64,000 nucleotides of DNA, from assembly GCF_027943945.1 (NCBI RefSeq), contig NZ_AP027141.1, positions 2,356,001 through 2,420,000 of the forward strand. The letters run 5' to 3'. Positions 51,615 through 60,542 of this stretch are shown here, in pieces (position 1 is the stretch's first letter; the number at the start of each line of letters is the position of its first letter). Under the pieces are notes generated by a model. It was given only the letters and a program-made list of their open reading frames with translations. It was not told the origin of the DNA and searched no databases. Source of the stretch: Microbacterium terricola (GTDB taxonomy: Bacteria > Actinomycetota > Actinomycetes > Actinomycetales > Microbacteriaceae). The translations under genes were made by a program, and so were the position numbers.

Positions 51615-53909
51615 TCACGGGTACCGATACCCCGCGAGCTGAAGTTCCAGCTTCCGGTAGAGCCCCTCCAGCACGTCGCGCTTCGACGTCGCCGGCGCAC
51701 CCGACGGCGCCGATCGCAGTGCGGATGCCGCGGCCTGGACGAGTTCGGGAAGGTCGGCGAGCGGGGGGATCGTGTGCCGCTCGCGGAACGTCGCGAGCGC
51801 GACACGCTCCCAGCCGCCGGACGACGGCGGGAACCGGATGAGCCGGTGCAGCATCTCATCCCACGCGAATCGCTTGCCCGCGACGGGAATGGCGATCTGC
51901 TGCAGGAGGATCGTGAAGACCGACGATGACGCCACGCTCGCGAGCACGCGGGCATCGTCGAAGAACGGGACCGACGTCAGCGTGTCCTTCGACATCAGCG
52001 AGTGCGACCCGACGATCTCGTTGAAGGCGCCGTTGTCGGACTGCAGGCCGAAGATCGAGGATGCCTCACCGTCGAGCTTCTCCCCCTCCGCATCCCCCTT
52101 GTCGAGCTGCTCCTGCAGCTCGAGGGAGTAGGTCATTAGGAATCCGCCCGCCCCGGGCGCCTCGGTCGGCAGCTGCTCCGCGGTGCGGTCGATCTCGAAC
52201 GCGGCGAGGAGCTCGTCACGCCCTCGGTCGTTCAGCCGGCCGCTCGCTGCGAGCCGACGCACGAAGTGCGCGTAGTTGCTCTCGTTGGCCCCGTCGTGGT
52301 GAACGCGGGGCTCGAGCGCCTTCGCGTGGCGTGCGGTCGCGAGGTCGATCTCGGTCTTCGCGTCCTTCTCCCTCGCGGGCGGCGCGGCTCCAGGGGCGAG
52401 CGGCCAGTGCGCGGGGTCGACGTTCGCGACGAGTCGTCGCCGCTCGTCCTCGCTCAGCAGCACGAGGATGAGCGGCACCTCCTCACGCAGGCGCGACGTC
52501 AGCTCACCGACGGCGAGCGGCAGAGCCGCCTGGAGGACAGCATCCGGGATCGGCACCCCCTTGTCGTCGAGCCCCTCCTTCACCCACGCGGGAATCTGCC
52601 CGGGTTCGCCGATCGCCTTGTGCTCGAGGTTCTCCAGCGCGTGGAGCAGCGTGTGGGCGGTGTCCTGCGACGACGGGAACGCCGGATAGGCGTGGCGCAG
52701 ACTCGGCGTCGACATCTTGTCCGTGCTGATCACGCCGGCGCTCTGCTCTTTCGTTCCCGCGTTGTACACGGGAAAGCGCAGTCGACGGAACAGCTTCCGC
52801 TGCAGACGCACCTTCTCGCGCGGCCCCGCGGCCGAGAACTCCGGGCGCCGCCGTGCGACATCCGCGACGAATCGCTTCAGGAACTTCTCGTCGTCCTCGC
52901 CCGCTTCCTGCACCGGCCGGTAGCTGCGCAGCTCGAGGATCTCGACGACGTTCGAGTGGAAGAACCAGTCCTCCACCCCGTGGAGCAGCTTGCCGGCGCG
53001 CACCAGCATCCGCTGTCGTCCCGCCGAGTCATTGTCTTTCAGCGCCCGCCAGTCGTCCTCGATCTTCGATAGGCCCTCCGCGAGATACCCGATGTAGTCC
53101 CGGTCGACCACGTTCATGATCCCGATGGGCCGGTCGAGCGCGTCGCGCTGCCGCTGGCTCGAGCCGTACAGCTGTGGCCGCAACGGCCGCTGGCTCGCGT
53201 CCCAGACGTAGGGCGGCTGGTCGGTGTGCTCGTGCGGGTAGTACTGCGTGAAGAACTCGCCGAACACCTCGGCGACCCGCCTCGACGGCACGGGCGAGAT
53301 CGACCCCCATTCACCCGACACGCGCTTGCTGACGTCGTCGGCGAAGATGAGCTGGCTGACCCCCGAGATGAAGAGGCGGAAGAACTCACCGAGGTAGCCG
53401 TAGTGCTGGATGTCGCGGGCCTTCCGCGCATCCGGGCTGGCCGTCACGGCGTCGAGGGCCGGCAGCTTGTCGAGCGGGGTGCCGAGCAGCTTGTCAATCC
53501 ACTCGTCCGCCCCGGCGATGCCGGCGAGGAGGTCGTTCGGCACCGTCGCCAGCAGCCCGGCGACCACGGCCGCGCCGGTGGCGATGGCCTCGGCCTCGTC
53601 GTTTCCGCTGGGCAGGAACTTCTTGAGCAGCTGGCCCGCTCCGAGCGCCGCAGCGGCGGTGAGAGCTGCGATGATGCGTGCCGTCCCGACCCGGTCGCCC
53701 GTCTGCGGAAGGACCTTCTCACGCCAGATGCGGCGCTTGGCGAAGATGAACGTCACCGGGTCGCGGAACTGCGAGACGTCGGTGAGGTAGTTGCCCATCT
53801 CGAGGTAGGTGAGGTCACCCGCCGCCAGCTTCACGCTTCCGAGCAGCTGCGGCGGAACGCTCTCTCGGGTGAAGAGGAAGATGTCGCGGTGCCGCGAGAT
53901 GTCGCCCAC
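51615..53909 (-). CDS. HET-C-like protein
   Basis: 764 residues. The N terminus (LTYLEMGNYLTDVSQFRDPV, residues about 32-50) and the later block (GKLLHGVEDWFFHSNVVEIL, about 308-325) match the HET-C heterokaryon-incompatibility family, whose conserved Asp/His residues form a metal-dependent phospholipase-like or zinc site. A pair of hydrophobic segments lies near 75-115 (AALTAAAALGAGQLLKKFLP). It lies 33 bases downstream of the 1029-residue gene and is coexpressed with it. Bacterial HET-C proteins occur with toxins and secretion systems. Motif assignment is from memory; activity is untested. Confidence 0.8.
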   Translation of the reverse strand: MGDISRHRDIFLFTRESVPPQLLGSVKLAAGDLTYLEMGNYLTDVSQFRDPVTFIFAKRRIWREKVLPQTGDRVGTARIIAALTAAAALGAGQLLKKFLPSGNDEAEAIATGAAVVAGLLATVPNDLLAGIAGADEWIDKLLGTPLDKLPALDAVTASPDARKARDIQHYGYLGEFFRLFISGVSQLIFADDVSKRVSGEWGSISPVPSRRVAEVFGEFFTQYYPHEHTDQPPYVWDASQRPLRPQLYGSSQRQRDALDRPIGIMNVVDRDYIGYLAEGLSKIEDDWRALKDNDSAGRQRMLVRAGKLLHGVEDWFFHSNVVEILELRSYRPVQEAGEDDEKFLKRFVADVARRRPEFSAAGPREKVRLQRKLFRRLRFPVYNAGTKEQSAGVISTDKMSTPSLRHAYPAFPSSQDTAHTLLHALENLEHKAIGEPGQIPAWVKEGLDDKGVPIPDAVLQAALPLAVGELTSRLREEVPLILVLLSEDERRRLVANVDPAHWPLAPGAAPPAREKDAKTEIDLATARHAKALEPRVHHDGANESNYAHFVRRLAASGRLNDRGRDELLAAFEIDRTAEQLPTEAPGAGGFLMTYSLELQEQLDKGDAEGEKLDGEASSIFGLQSDNGAFNEIVGSHSLMSKDTLTSVPFFDDARVLASVASSSVFTILLQQIAIPVAGKRFAWDEMLHRLIRFPPSSGGWERVALATFRERHTIPPLADLPELVQAAASALRSAPSGAPATSKRDVLEGLYRKLELQLAGYRYP

Positions 53910-53942
53910 CTCGTCACCCCCACGTCCGAGTGCCGGAGCCCA

Positions 53943-56900
53943 TCAGGCCTCGACCCACTCCCCCTGCGCATTCTGCTCCCACTTCGGCAGCGCGTCATCG
54001 GCGCGCAGTTTCACCAGGTTGGTCGGCACCCGCACGGTCCACGGGTCGCCCTGCGGCACCTCGTCGCCCGGGCGGTCGAGGCGCTCGGCGAGCTCGTCCG
54101 CGATCGGCAGATACAGCGGGCTCGAGATGGTCGGCAGCGGACCGCCGTTCCAGATCTCGCCGAACGTGAGGAAGTGGTCGATCGCGCCCTCGAATCCGGG
54201 ACGCGCGGGCACGGTGACGCGTGCGAAGCCCGCCTGGAGGAAGTCGACGAACGCGGGATCGGGATCGTCGTAGCCGAGCCGCTCGTCCCACTGGTCCTTG
54301 CTGCCCCAGAAGTAGGGGTACGAGATCCACGTCATGTGCTCCCACTCGAAGGCGTGCTCGAAGAACCGTACGTAGGCGCCCTCCTTGGCCGCTTCGGACA
54401 CGTCGATCTGCGGCAGCCCGTTCACCGGCGAGTCCTCGACCGCGTCGAAGAGGTCGAAGTGCTGATCGGTCAGGATGCTGAGGCAGTTCTTCTGCAGCTC
54501 CCGCTGGATCGTGACCTGGTTCGACAACGGGTTGCGACCGCGGATCACGACGCCGGCCTGCAGCTTGAGCGCGGCGAGCTTCTCCTCGTATGCCGACACC
54601 TGCGCGTTGTGCGCGGTGAGGAGCTTCGACCACGTCTCGAGGCGCCACTTCTCCAGTGCACGGTCGGTGCGCTGGGTCTTGACCTCGATCGCGACGGCGA
54701 CCTGCGACATGTGGAAGCTGTCGAGCGCGAACGGGATGGCGTCGCGCTCGTCGTCGAGGTTCGTAGTCCACAGCCATTCACCGAGACCGAGCCGCTGCGT
54801 GCGGCGTCCGAGCACGATGTCGAGCGACATGTCGTCTTCCCACTTGTTGCCGACCCGGCCCACGCTGCCGTAGACGGCGCGGTATCCGTCGTCGATGGCG
54901 ATCTGCCCGGAGTGGTTGTAGTTCGCGCTGCTCTCACCGCCGCCACCTTTGAAGTCGGCGGTCTTGGTGCGGTACATCTCCGGCGGCGGCGCGACGTCGG
55001 TCGCCCCGCACACCTTGACCCAGTACGCGTAGTTGCTCTCCGAGATCTGGTTCGGCTGCAGCGTGAAGTCCGGCGGCTTGGTCAGGCTGAGCGCGCTGTT
55101 GCGCGCCTGGTCGAGAGCCGCGATGAGGAAGGCCGCGGGCTCGGGGACCATGAAGTCGAACATCATCCGCAGTCCGTAGTTGAACATCTGCGCCCGGTAG
55201 ACCTTGTTGACCCACTGGTAGACGCCGGAGATGTGCCCTGTGCCCTTCACGTTGTCGAGCGTGTGGATGTTCTTCTCGATCGTCTCGGTGAGCGTGCGGA
55301 CGGTGGTCCGCTGCAGCACCCGCTGGGCGATCTTGCGCGACGAGCGCTCGGTCACGTCCTGCGAGAAGGACGAGGCCGCCTTGGACGCCTCCTCCTTCGA
55401 CCGCGAGTAGGACCCCTCCGCGCTCGCCGCGAACTCGACGGTCGGCCCGTAGCTGCCCGAGATGCTGAGGCCGGCCTTGAGCGCGACATCCTCCTTGATG
55501 GTCTCGCTGGTCTCGCGCGTCATCTCGAAGCGGTCGGTCGTCTCCAGCTCGTGCTCGTCGCTCGTGCTGTTCTCCGTCTCGGAGAGCGTGATGGTCTCGC
55601 TCTCCTCGCGCCGGCTGTGCTCGCGCGACTTGAGCTCGCCCTTCAGGACGTTCTCGATGTGAGCCACGTCCACTGCCTCGTACGCGACCAGCTGCTGCTT
55701 GACCAGGAGCAGGTCGGCGACGCCCGCGGGCGAGACGATGCCCTTCGTGTGCGGCACGGAGCCGTCCATCGGCAGGTACGGGAAGCCCTCGATGCCGCCC
55801 GTCCCGATCGTTCCCCAGCCCTTCGTCACGGGGGTCGACACGGTGATGAGCGCGTCGCCCATGCGCACGAACGACTTCTTCTCCGGATGCCCGGCGACCG
55901 CTTCGAGCTTGCCCACCGTGGCGGCGAGCGCGTTCTCGAGGTTGCCGGTGATCTGATCGATCGGCGTGGTCGACGGGTCGATCCCGCGGGTCTTCAGCAG
56001 GCCCTGCGTCGCGCCGGAGAGCTTCTCGACCCCGGTGCCGTTCATGATGAACCCGAGCTCGTGCAGCGGGGTGGGCGTGAACGCGGCGCGCGACGGCAGC
56101 GCGATGACCTTGGCCTCGACCAGCGTGTGGGCCAGGTGAGCGAACCCCGTCGCCGCCTCCACAGTGCCGTCGACGCCGTCAGGCGCGCGGGCCGCGAGCC
56201 GCTGCTGCTGTCCGAGCTGCTGCTGACGCAGCGCCTGGGTGAACGATGCGGCGCTCGTGACCGCCTGCGTCAGGTTCGCCACCGCCGGCGGGGCGGTCGC
56301 GGCGCTCGGCGTCAGCGCGGACGACCGGATGTGGTCGGGGCCGAGGTCCGCCAGCTCGGCGATCGCCGTGCGCAGGGTCTCGTGCTCTTCGAGCAGCCCG
56401 GCGATCTGCGTGTTCCGCTCGGCCACCATGCTCTTGCGCCGCTTGTCCAGCTCTTCGCGCGCGTCGCGCGTCGACAGCTTCGAGGTGAGCCCGAGCTCGA
56501 TCGGCAGACGCACGGACCGGCGCAGCCGGCCCGACGGCACCCCCTCGGGCGAGCCTCCCGCGACGTCCGCGATGAGCTCTGCGGTGCGCAGCTGGCGCGT
56601 CAGCGCCTCGATCGGCAGGGAGTGCAGCTCTTGCAGCACCTTGATCGCGATCAGACTGTCGCGCAGCCGTCTCAGGGTTTCGGTGAAGTCGTTGGTTGCG
56701 GCGACCGTCGCCGCATCCGCGCCGAACACGTCGGTGATCGCCTTCTTGACGACCGTCCACGTGGGTTCGGCGGTGGCGCCGGCGGTCGCGAGGCGATCGG
56801 CCAGGGCGTCGAGCTCGGTGCCGAGTGGCACAGCGGCGGTGGTGCCGGCGAAGTCGGCAGAGGCGGCGAACTGGGCGGACACGGCTTCGATGCCCTGCCG

Positions 56901-57032
56901 GCCGGCGCCGGAAGCGACCGCATTGTGCAGCGCGCCCTGGAAGGGCGAAGGCTGCTCGAGCGGGATAGACGGTTGCTCGGGGTTCTGCTGCACGGCAGGC
57001 CGGACGAGCATCAGGCGAAAGAGATCTTCCAT
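53943..57032 (-). CDS. large protein of unknown function, partner of the HET-C-like protein
   Basis: 1029 residues from ATG 57032 (MEDLFRLMLVRPAVQQNPEQ). No enzymatic motif is recognised. Residues 40-330 are helical and Ala-rich. Around 460 the phrase VAHIENVLKGELKSREHSRR begins a glutamate/serine-rich coiled segment to about 510. Residues 515-570 are Ser/Thr/Gly-rich with alternating polarity (ALKAGLSISGSYGPTVEFAA, then SYSRSKEEASKAASSFSQDV), as found in membrane-inserting or amphipathic segments. The last 350 residues are beta-rich with many aromatics. I recall related IENVL-type segments in large bacterial proteins near HET-C genes, but not their role. Confidence 0.75.
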   Translation of the reverse strand: MEDLFRLMLVRPAVQQNPEQPSIPLEQPSPFQGALHNAVASGAGRQGIEAVSAQFAASADFAGTTAAVPLGTELDALADRLATAGATAEPTWTVVKKAITDVFGADAATVAATNDFTETLRRLRDSLIAIKVLQELHSLPIEALTRQLRTAELIADVAGGSPEGVPSGRLRRSVRLPIELGLTSKLSTRDAREELDKRRKSMVAERNTQIAGLLEEHETLRTAIAELADLGPDHIRSSALTPSAATAPPAVANLTQAVTSAASFTQALRQQQLGQQQRLAARAPDGVDGTVEAATGFAHLAHTLVEAKVIALPSRAAFTPTPLHELGFIMNGTGVEKLSGATQGLLKTRGIDPSTTPIDQITGNLENALAATVGKLEAVAGHPEKKSFVRMGDALITVSTPVTKGWGTIGTGGIEGFPYLPMDGSVPHTKGIVSPAGVADLLLVKQQLVAYEAVDVAHIENVLKGELKSREHSRREESETITLSETENSTSDEHELETTDRFEMTRETSETIKEDVALKAGLSISGSYGPTVEFAASAEGSYSRSKEEASKAASSFSQDVTERSSRKIAQRVLQRTTVRTLTETIEKNIHTLDNVKGTGHISGVYQWVNKVYRAQMFNYGLRMMFDFMVPEPAAFLIAALDQARNSALSLTKPPDFTLQPNQISESNYAYWVKVCGATDVAPPPEMYRTKTADFKGGGGESSANYNHSGQIAIDDGYRAVYGSVGRVGNKWEDDMSLDIVLGRRTQRLGLGEWLWTTNLDDERDAIPFALDSFHMSQVAVAIEVKTQRTDRALEKWRLETWSKLLTAHNAQVSAYEEKLAALKLQAGVVIRGRNPLSNQVTIQRELQKNCLSILTDQHFDLFDAVEDSPVNGLPQIDVSEAAKEGAYVRFFEHAFEWEHMTWISYPYFWGSKDQWDERLGYDDPDPAFVDFLQAGFARVTVPARPGFEGAIDHFLTFGEIWNGGPLPTISSPLYLPIADELAERLDRPGDEVPQGDPWTVRVPTNLVKLRADDALPKWEQNAQGEWVEA

Positions 57033-57096
57033 GCCGATGAAGAGGGCGTGGATGCTGCGGTGATACGCCTGTGAGCCGAGTCCGTCGATAGGGGGC

Positions 57097-57133
57097 TTGA
57101 CGAGTCACTTGCATTTTGCAAGTATGACTCGCA
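57097..57133 (+). promoter_or_regulatory. promoter with palindromic operator for the VOC-HxlR operon
   Basis: TTGACG (57097-57102) and AAGTAT (57120-57125) are spaced by 17 bases and fit -35/-10 elements. The perfect palindrome ACTTGCATTTTGCAAGT (57107-57123) lies in the spacer, where a bound repressor would block RNA polymerase. Outer arms CGAGTCA/TGACTCG flank it. Transcription would start at about 57132, so the VOC ATG at 57133 may be leaderless. Confidence 0.6.
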
Positions 57134-57537
57134 TGAGCCTCTTCATCACTTGCCCCGTCGAGAACGTCGAGCGTGCCACGGCCTTCTACACCGCCCTCGG
57201 GTGGACCCTCAACACCGAGATGTCCGATCACAACGTGTCGTGCTTCGCGATCGCGCCCGAGCAGTACGTCATGCTCGGCAGCCGTGAGATGTACGCGAGC
57301 GTCGGGGGCGTCGAAGACCTGATCGGCGGGCCCGACACCCCGTCGAAGGTCACGGTCTCGTTCGACCTGGGCAGCCGCGAGGCGGTCGACGAGCTCGTCG
57401 AGCGCGCCGGCGCCGCCGGCGGGCGGATCGGCGACATCGACGACTACCCGTTCATGTACCAGCGTCAGTTCGACGATCCCGACGGCTACCACTACTCGCC
57501 GTTCTGGATGAAGCCGGACGCCGACCCGACCGCGTGA
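57133..57537 (+). CDS. VOC (glyoxalase-like) protein
   Basis: 134 residues from ATG 57133 (MSLFITCPVENVERATAFYT); ATG 57124 (MTRMSLF) is an alternative but would lie in the -10 region. Core: FYTALGWTLNTEMSDHNVSC, then FDLGSREAVDELVERAGAAG and DDPDGYHYSPFWMKPDADPT. No ribosome-binding site precedes it, in keeping with a leaderless message. It is coupled by GTGA overlap to an HxlR regulator. Confidence 0.9.
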   Translation: MSLFITCPVENVERATAFYTALGWTLNTEMSDHNVSCFAIAPEQYVMLGSREMYASVGGVEDLIGGPDTPSKVTVSFDLGSREAVDELVERAGAAGGRIGDIDDYPFMYQRQFDDPDGYHYSPFWMKPDADPTA

Positions 57538-57815
57538 GCGACCTCGCCGCCGCCCTCGACATCGTCGGGTCCCGGTGGGCGCTGCTCATCGTGGAGCGGC
57601 TGCTCGAGGGCCCGCAGCGCTACGGCGACCTGCAGCGCGACCTGGGGGTGCCGACGAACATGCTCGCCACTCGCCTGCGCGAGCTCGAAGCGGCCGGGGT
57701 GCTGTCTCGTCTGCCGCTCCGACACAACACCCGGGCGTACGCGCTGACCGAGCGCGGGCACGCGCTGCGTGACGCGATCGACGCGCTCGGCCGCTGGGGT
57801 GCGGACCCTACGTAG
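57534..57815 (+). CDS. HxlR-family regulator
   Basis: 93 residues, GTG start in a GTGA overlap (VSDLAAALDIVGSRWALLIV). The winged helix is typical: LLEGPQRYGDLQRDLGVPTN, then MLATRLRELEAAGVLSRLPL. It lacks the usual N-terminal Cys found in redox-sensing HxlR proteins. Located downstream of the VOC gene, it probably autoregulates the operon through the palindrome at 57107-57123. Confidence 0.93.
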   Translation: MSDLAAALDIVGSRWALLIVERLLEGPQRYGDLQRDLGVPTNMLATRLRELEAAGVLSRLPLRHNTRAYALTERGHALRDAIDALGRWGADPT

Positions 57816-57950
57816 TCATGCTGCTCGAGATCGAGTACCCGTTCACGGGCCTGTGGCTGACGCAGAACAGCCCGGCGCGGCGGACTTCCGCGCAACGGGC
57901 AGATCGTCGACGCAGGAGCCGGACCGATCCACGCGTGACCAGGGGCTTGC

Positions 57951-57993
57951 TGACTCCAGGCTGAACGGATCCGGCCCGTTCAGCCTGGAGTCA
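57951..57993. terminator. strong 18-bp hairpin
   Basis: TGACTCCAGGCTGAACGG (57951-57968) and CCGTTCAGCCTGGAGTCA (57976-57993) pair perfectly around a 7-base loop (ATCCGGC). It lies 135 bases after the HxlR stop and 42 bases before the PepSY gene, with no U-tract. It may be a terminator or a control element in the PepSY leader. Confidence 0.7.
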
Positions 57994-58034
57994 GTGCCCT
58001 GTGCGTACCGTTCACTGTGTCGAAGGAGGAAGAC

Positions 58035-58355
58035 ATGGATCGCAAGAAGAAGATCGCGCTGACGACATCAGTTGTGGCGGTCGGGTTGATCGCGGGGGGT
58101 GCCGGCGTCGCCGTTGCGGGGACTCTGGACGACGATGCGACGGAGACGTCGATCAGCGGCACCGCGCTCGACCAGGCGAGCGAGGCCGCGCTCGACTTCG
58201 TCGGCGGAGGCCGGGTCACCGGCACCGAGGTCGGCGACGAGGAGAGCCTGTACGAAGTCGAGGTCACCCGCGGCGACGGAACGCAGATCGACGTACAGCT
58301 CGACGAGAACTTCGCTGTCGTCGGTTCGAAGACGGACACCGAGGACGACGAGTAA
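58035..58355 (+). CDS. PepSY-domain secreted or membrane-anchored protein
   Basis: 106 residues from ATG 58035 (MDRKKKIALTTSVVAVGLIA), with AAGGAGGA upstream. A signal segment (about 8-28, ending VAVA) is followed by the PepSY pattern: ALDFVGGGRVTGTEVGDEES, then LYEVEVTRGDGTQIDVQLDE and NFAVVGSKTDTEDDE. PepSY domains are thought to inhibit proteases or act as envelope sensors. It lies directly upstream of two two-component systems and may modulate them. Confidence 0.9.
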   Translation: MDRKKKIALTTSVVAVGLIAGGAGVAVAGTLDDDATETSISGTALDQASEAALDFVGGGRVTGTEVGDEESLYEVEVTRGDGTQIDVQLDENFAVVGSKTDTEDDE

Positions 58356-58463
58356 GTCGCTGCACGCCACGCCCGCGGTCACCGACGCAGTCGTACGCTG
58401 AGATGCGACGGCTGGGTCGGTGACCGCGGGCGGTCCCCTGCGCGGCCGACGTGAGGAGCGCGC

Positions 58464-59129
58464 GTGAAGGTGCTGGTCATCGACGACGACGTCGGCATGA
58501 CGACCGCCGTCGCCCGCGGGCTGACCTCGGAAGGGTTCACGGTCGAACTCGCCGACAACGGGATCGACGGTCTGTGGCGAGCGCGCGAGGGCGGGCACGA
58601 CGTCATCGTCCTCGACATCATGCTCCCCGGAATGAGCGGCTACCGGGTCTGCGCAGAGCTTCGGGCCGACGGCGACTGGACGCCGGTGCTGATGCTGACA
58701 GCGAAGGACGGCGACCTGGACGAGGCGGAAGCCCTGGACACAGGGGCCGACGACTACCTCGTCAAGCCTTTCAGCTTTCCCGTGCTCGTCGCGCGGTTGC
58801 ACGCGCTGCTGAGACGGGCGGCGTTGGGCTCTCCCCCTGCGACAAGCGTCGGTGACCTGCGAATGGACGTGCGCGCACGCCGTGCGTGGATCGGTGAAGC
58901 GCAGCTGCCCCTGACCTCCAGGGAGTTCGACGTCCTCGCCTTCTTCCTGCACCACACGGGGCAGCTGCTCTCGAAGAGCGACATTCTGGCCGGCGTTTGG
59001 CAGGACGACTTCGAAGGCGATCCCAACATCGTGGAGGTGTACATCGCTCGCCTCCGCCGCAAGATCGCCGCCCTGACCGCCACGCCCGTGATCGAGACTG
59101 TGCGCGGCGCCGGGTACCGGCTGGGCTGA
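58464..59129 (+). CDS. OmpR-family response regulator
   Basis: 221 residues. MKVLVIDDDVGMTTAVARGL; acceptor Asp in VIVLDIMLPGMSG (about 51), Lys in YLVKPFSFP. The C-terminal winged helix is LTSREFDVLAFFLHHTGQLL, then EVYIARLRRKIAALTATPVI and GAGYRLG. It is the partner of the next kinase; its stop overlaps that start by one base (TGATG). Confidence 0.96.
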   Translation: MKVLVIDDDVGMTTAVARGLTSEGFTVELADNGIDGLWRAREGGHDVIVLDIMLPGMSGYRVCAELRADGDWTPVLMLTAKDGDLDEAEALDTGADDYLVKPFSFPVLVARLHALLRRAALGSPPATSVGDLRMDVRARRAWIGEAQLPLTSREFDVLAFFLHHTGQLLSKSDILAGVWQDDFEGDPNIVEVYIARLRRKIAALTATPVIETVRGAGYRLG

Positions 59130-60442
59130 TGGGCGTCCGCGCGAGTGTCTCGGCGATCGCCTCGCTCGTCGTGCTGTTCGTCCTGACCCTGGCCGCCGTG
59201 GCGCTCGTCTCGACCCAGCGCGCCGTCCTGACCGACAGCGTGGATGAGGTGCTGCAGCGTGCCGCTGCGTCGATCGCCGACTCCCTCGATGCCGGCGTCC
59301 GGGACACCACGCTGTCGGGGAGCGGCGACGAGGAATCGTTCGCGTACATCGTGGATGCGTCGGGCGAGGTCGTCGCGGCAACCTCCGGGGCGCCCCTCTC
59401 GAATGTCGACGCACCGCCATCGACGACGACCGCCACGATCGAGCTCGGATCGAGCCGGGCACGGTTCCGCGTACGGATCGAACCTCACGGGGACCTGACG
59501 ATCGTGGTGGGCACGCCGATGGATGATGTCGACGAGAGTGTGGGCGCATTGACGCGGAGCCTGCTGATCGCCGTGCCGGTTGCCACCGCGCTGCTCGCCG
59601 TGGCGATCTGGTTCCTGGTGGGACGCGTGCTCAGACCTGTCGAGCGCATCCGGGCCCGCGTCGCGGAGATCAGCGCGTCGAGCCTGGATCAGCGCGTGCC
59701 CGAACCCGCCACGCGCGACGAGATCGCCCGGCTGGCGCAGACGATGAACTCGATGCTGGCCCGGCTTGAAGCGACCGCCGCACTGCAAAGGCGCTTCGTG
59801 TCGGACGCCTCGCATGAGCTCCGCAGTCCGCTGACGAGGATCCGCACCGCGCTCGAGGTCGACCTCGCCCACCCGACGGGCGCCGATGTGGGCGCGACGC
59901 ACCGCGGGGCGCTGGCGGATGCCACGCAGCTGCAGGGACTCATCGACGATCTGCTGCTGCTCGCGCGCCTCGACGAGGCCGCGATCCATAGCCGGAGGAT
60001 TCTGGTGGACCTCGACGACATCGTCCTCGCCGAGGTCCACGGCCGCGGTGCCACGGAGCAGACGATCGATGTCTCCCGCGTCTCAGCGGCGCAGGTCCTC
60101 GGCGACCCCGGCCAGCTGACCCGGGTCGTCCGCAATCTGCTCGACAATGCCCTGCGCTACGGCGCCTCCGGCATCGAGGTGGAGCTCGCGGAAGTCGGTC
60201 AGGACGCAGTGCTGCGGGTGTCCGACGACGGTCCCGGCGTCGACCCGGCCCTGCGCGAGCGCATCTTCGAACGATTCGCGCGCGCGGACGATGCGCGTGC
60301 GGCCGGTACAGGGGGTACCGGGCTCGGCCTCGCGATCGCTCGTGAGCTCGTCGACCTGCATGGCGGTTCGCTCGTCCTGGACGTCGAACATCGCGGTGGC
60401 GCCAGCTTCGTGGTGCGACTCCCCGCTGCAGCTCCGCAGTGA
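59129..60442 (+). CDS. sensor histidine kinase
   Basis: 437 residues. Two membrane helices (about 5-28 and 140-165, LLIAVPVATALLAVAIWFLV) flank an extracytoplasmic domain; a HAMP segment follows. HisKA: RRFVSDASHELRSPLTRIRT (His about 230); N-box NLLDNALRYGASG; G-box DDGPGVDPALRERIFERFAR and TGLGLAIARELVDLHGGSLV. This is a full CpxA/EnvZ-type kinase. The PepSY protein upstream may be its envelope ligand. Confidence 0.95.
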   Translation: MGVRASVSAIASLVVLFVLTLAAVALVSTQRAVLTDSVDEVLQRAAASIADSLDAGVRDTTLSGSGDEESFAYIVDASGEVVAATSGAPLSNVDAPPSTTTATIELGSSRARFRVRIEPHGDLTIVVGTPMDDVDESVGALTRSLLIAVPVATALLAVAIWFLVGRVLRPVERIRARVAEISASSLDQRVPEPATRDEIARLAQTMNSMLARLEATAALQRRFVSDASHELRSPLTRIRTALEVDLAHPTGADVGATHRGALADATQLQGLIDDLLLLARLDEAAIHSRRILVDLDDIVLAEVHGRGATEQTIDVSRVSAAQVLGDPGQLTRVVRNLLDNALRYGASGIEVELAEVGQDAVLRVSDDGPGVDPALRERIFERFARADDARAAGTGGTGLGLAIARELVDLHGGSLVLDVEHRGGASFVVRLPAAAPQ

Positions 60443-60463
60443 AGCCGCTCCGGGTCATGCCGT

Positions 60464-60480
60464 CTGAACGAATTCTCAGA
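60464..60480 (+). promoter_or_regulatory. possible regulatory motif upstream of the second response regulator
   Basis: CTGAACGAATTCTCAGA recurs on the minus strand at 63316-63332 with AAT replaced by TTC, about 100 bases upstream of the PAP2 gene. Each copy points toward the next gene. It may be a response-regulator site or a -35/spacer element of a shared promoter type. Confidence 0.45.
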
Positions 60481-60542
60481 GTCGAGGCTTGCGTGGCCGT
60501 TCATTCTTCAGCCGTATTCGTGAGGATGGCGCCGGAGGTGTC

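Noticed and set aside
53226..57074. A 1282-codon plus-strand frame opposite the HET-C operon
   Set aside because: Arg/Asp/Glu-rich composition and no start signal; antisense of the two real genes.
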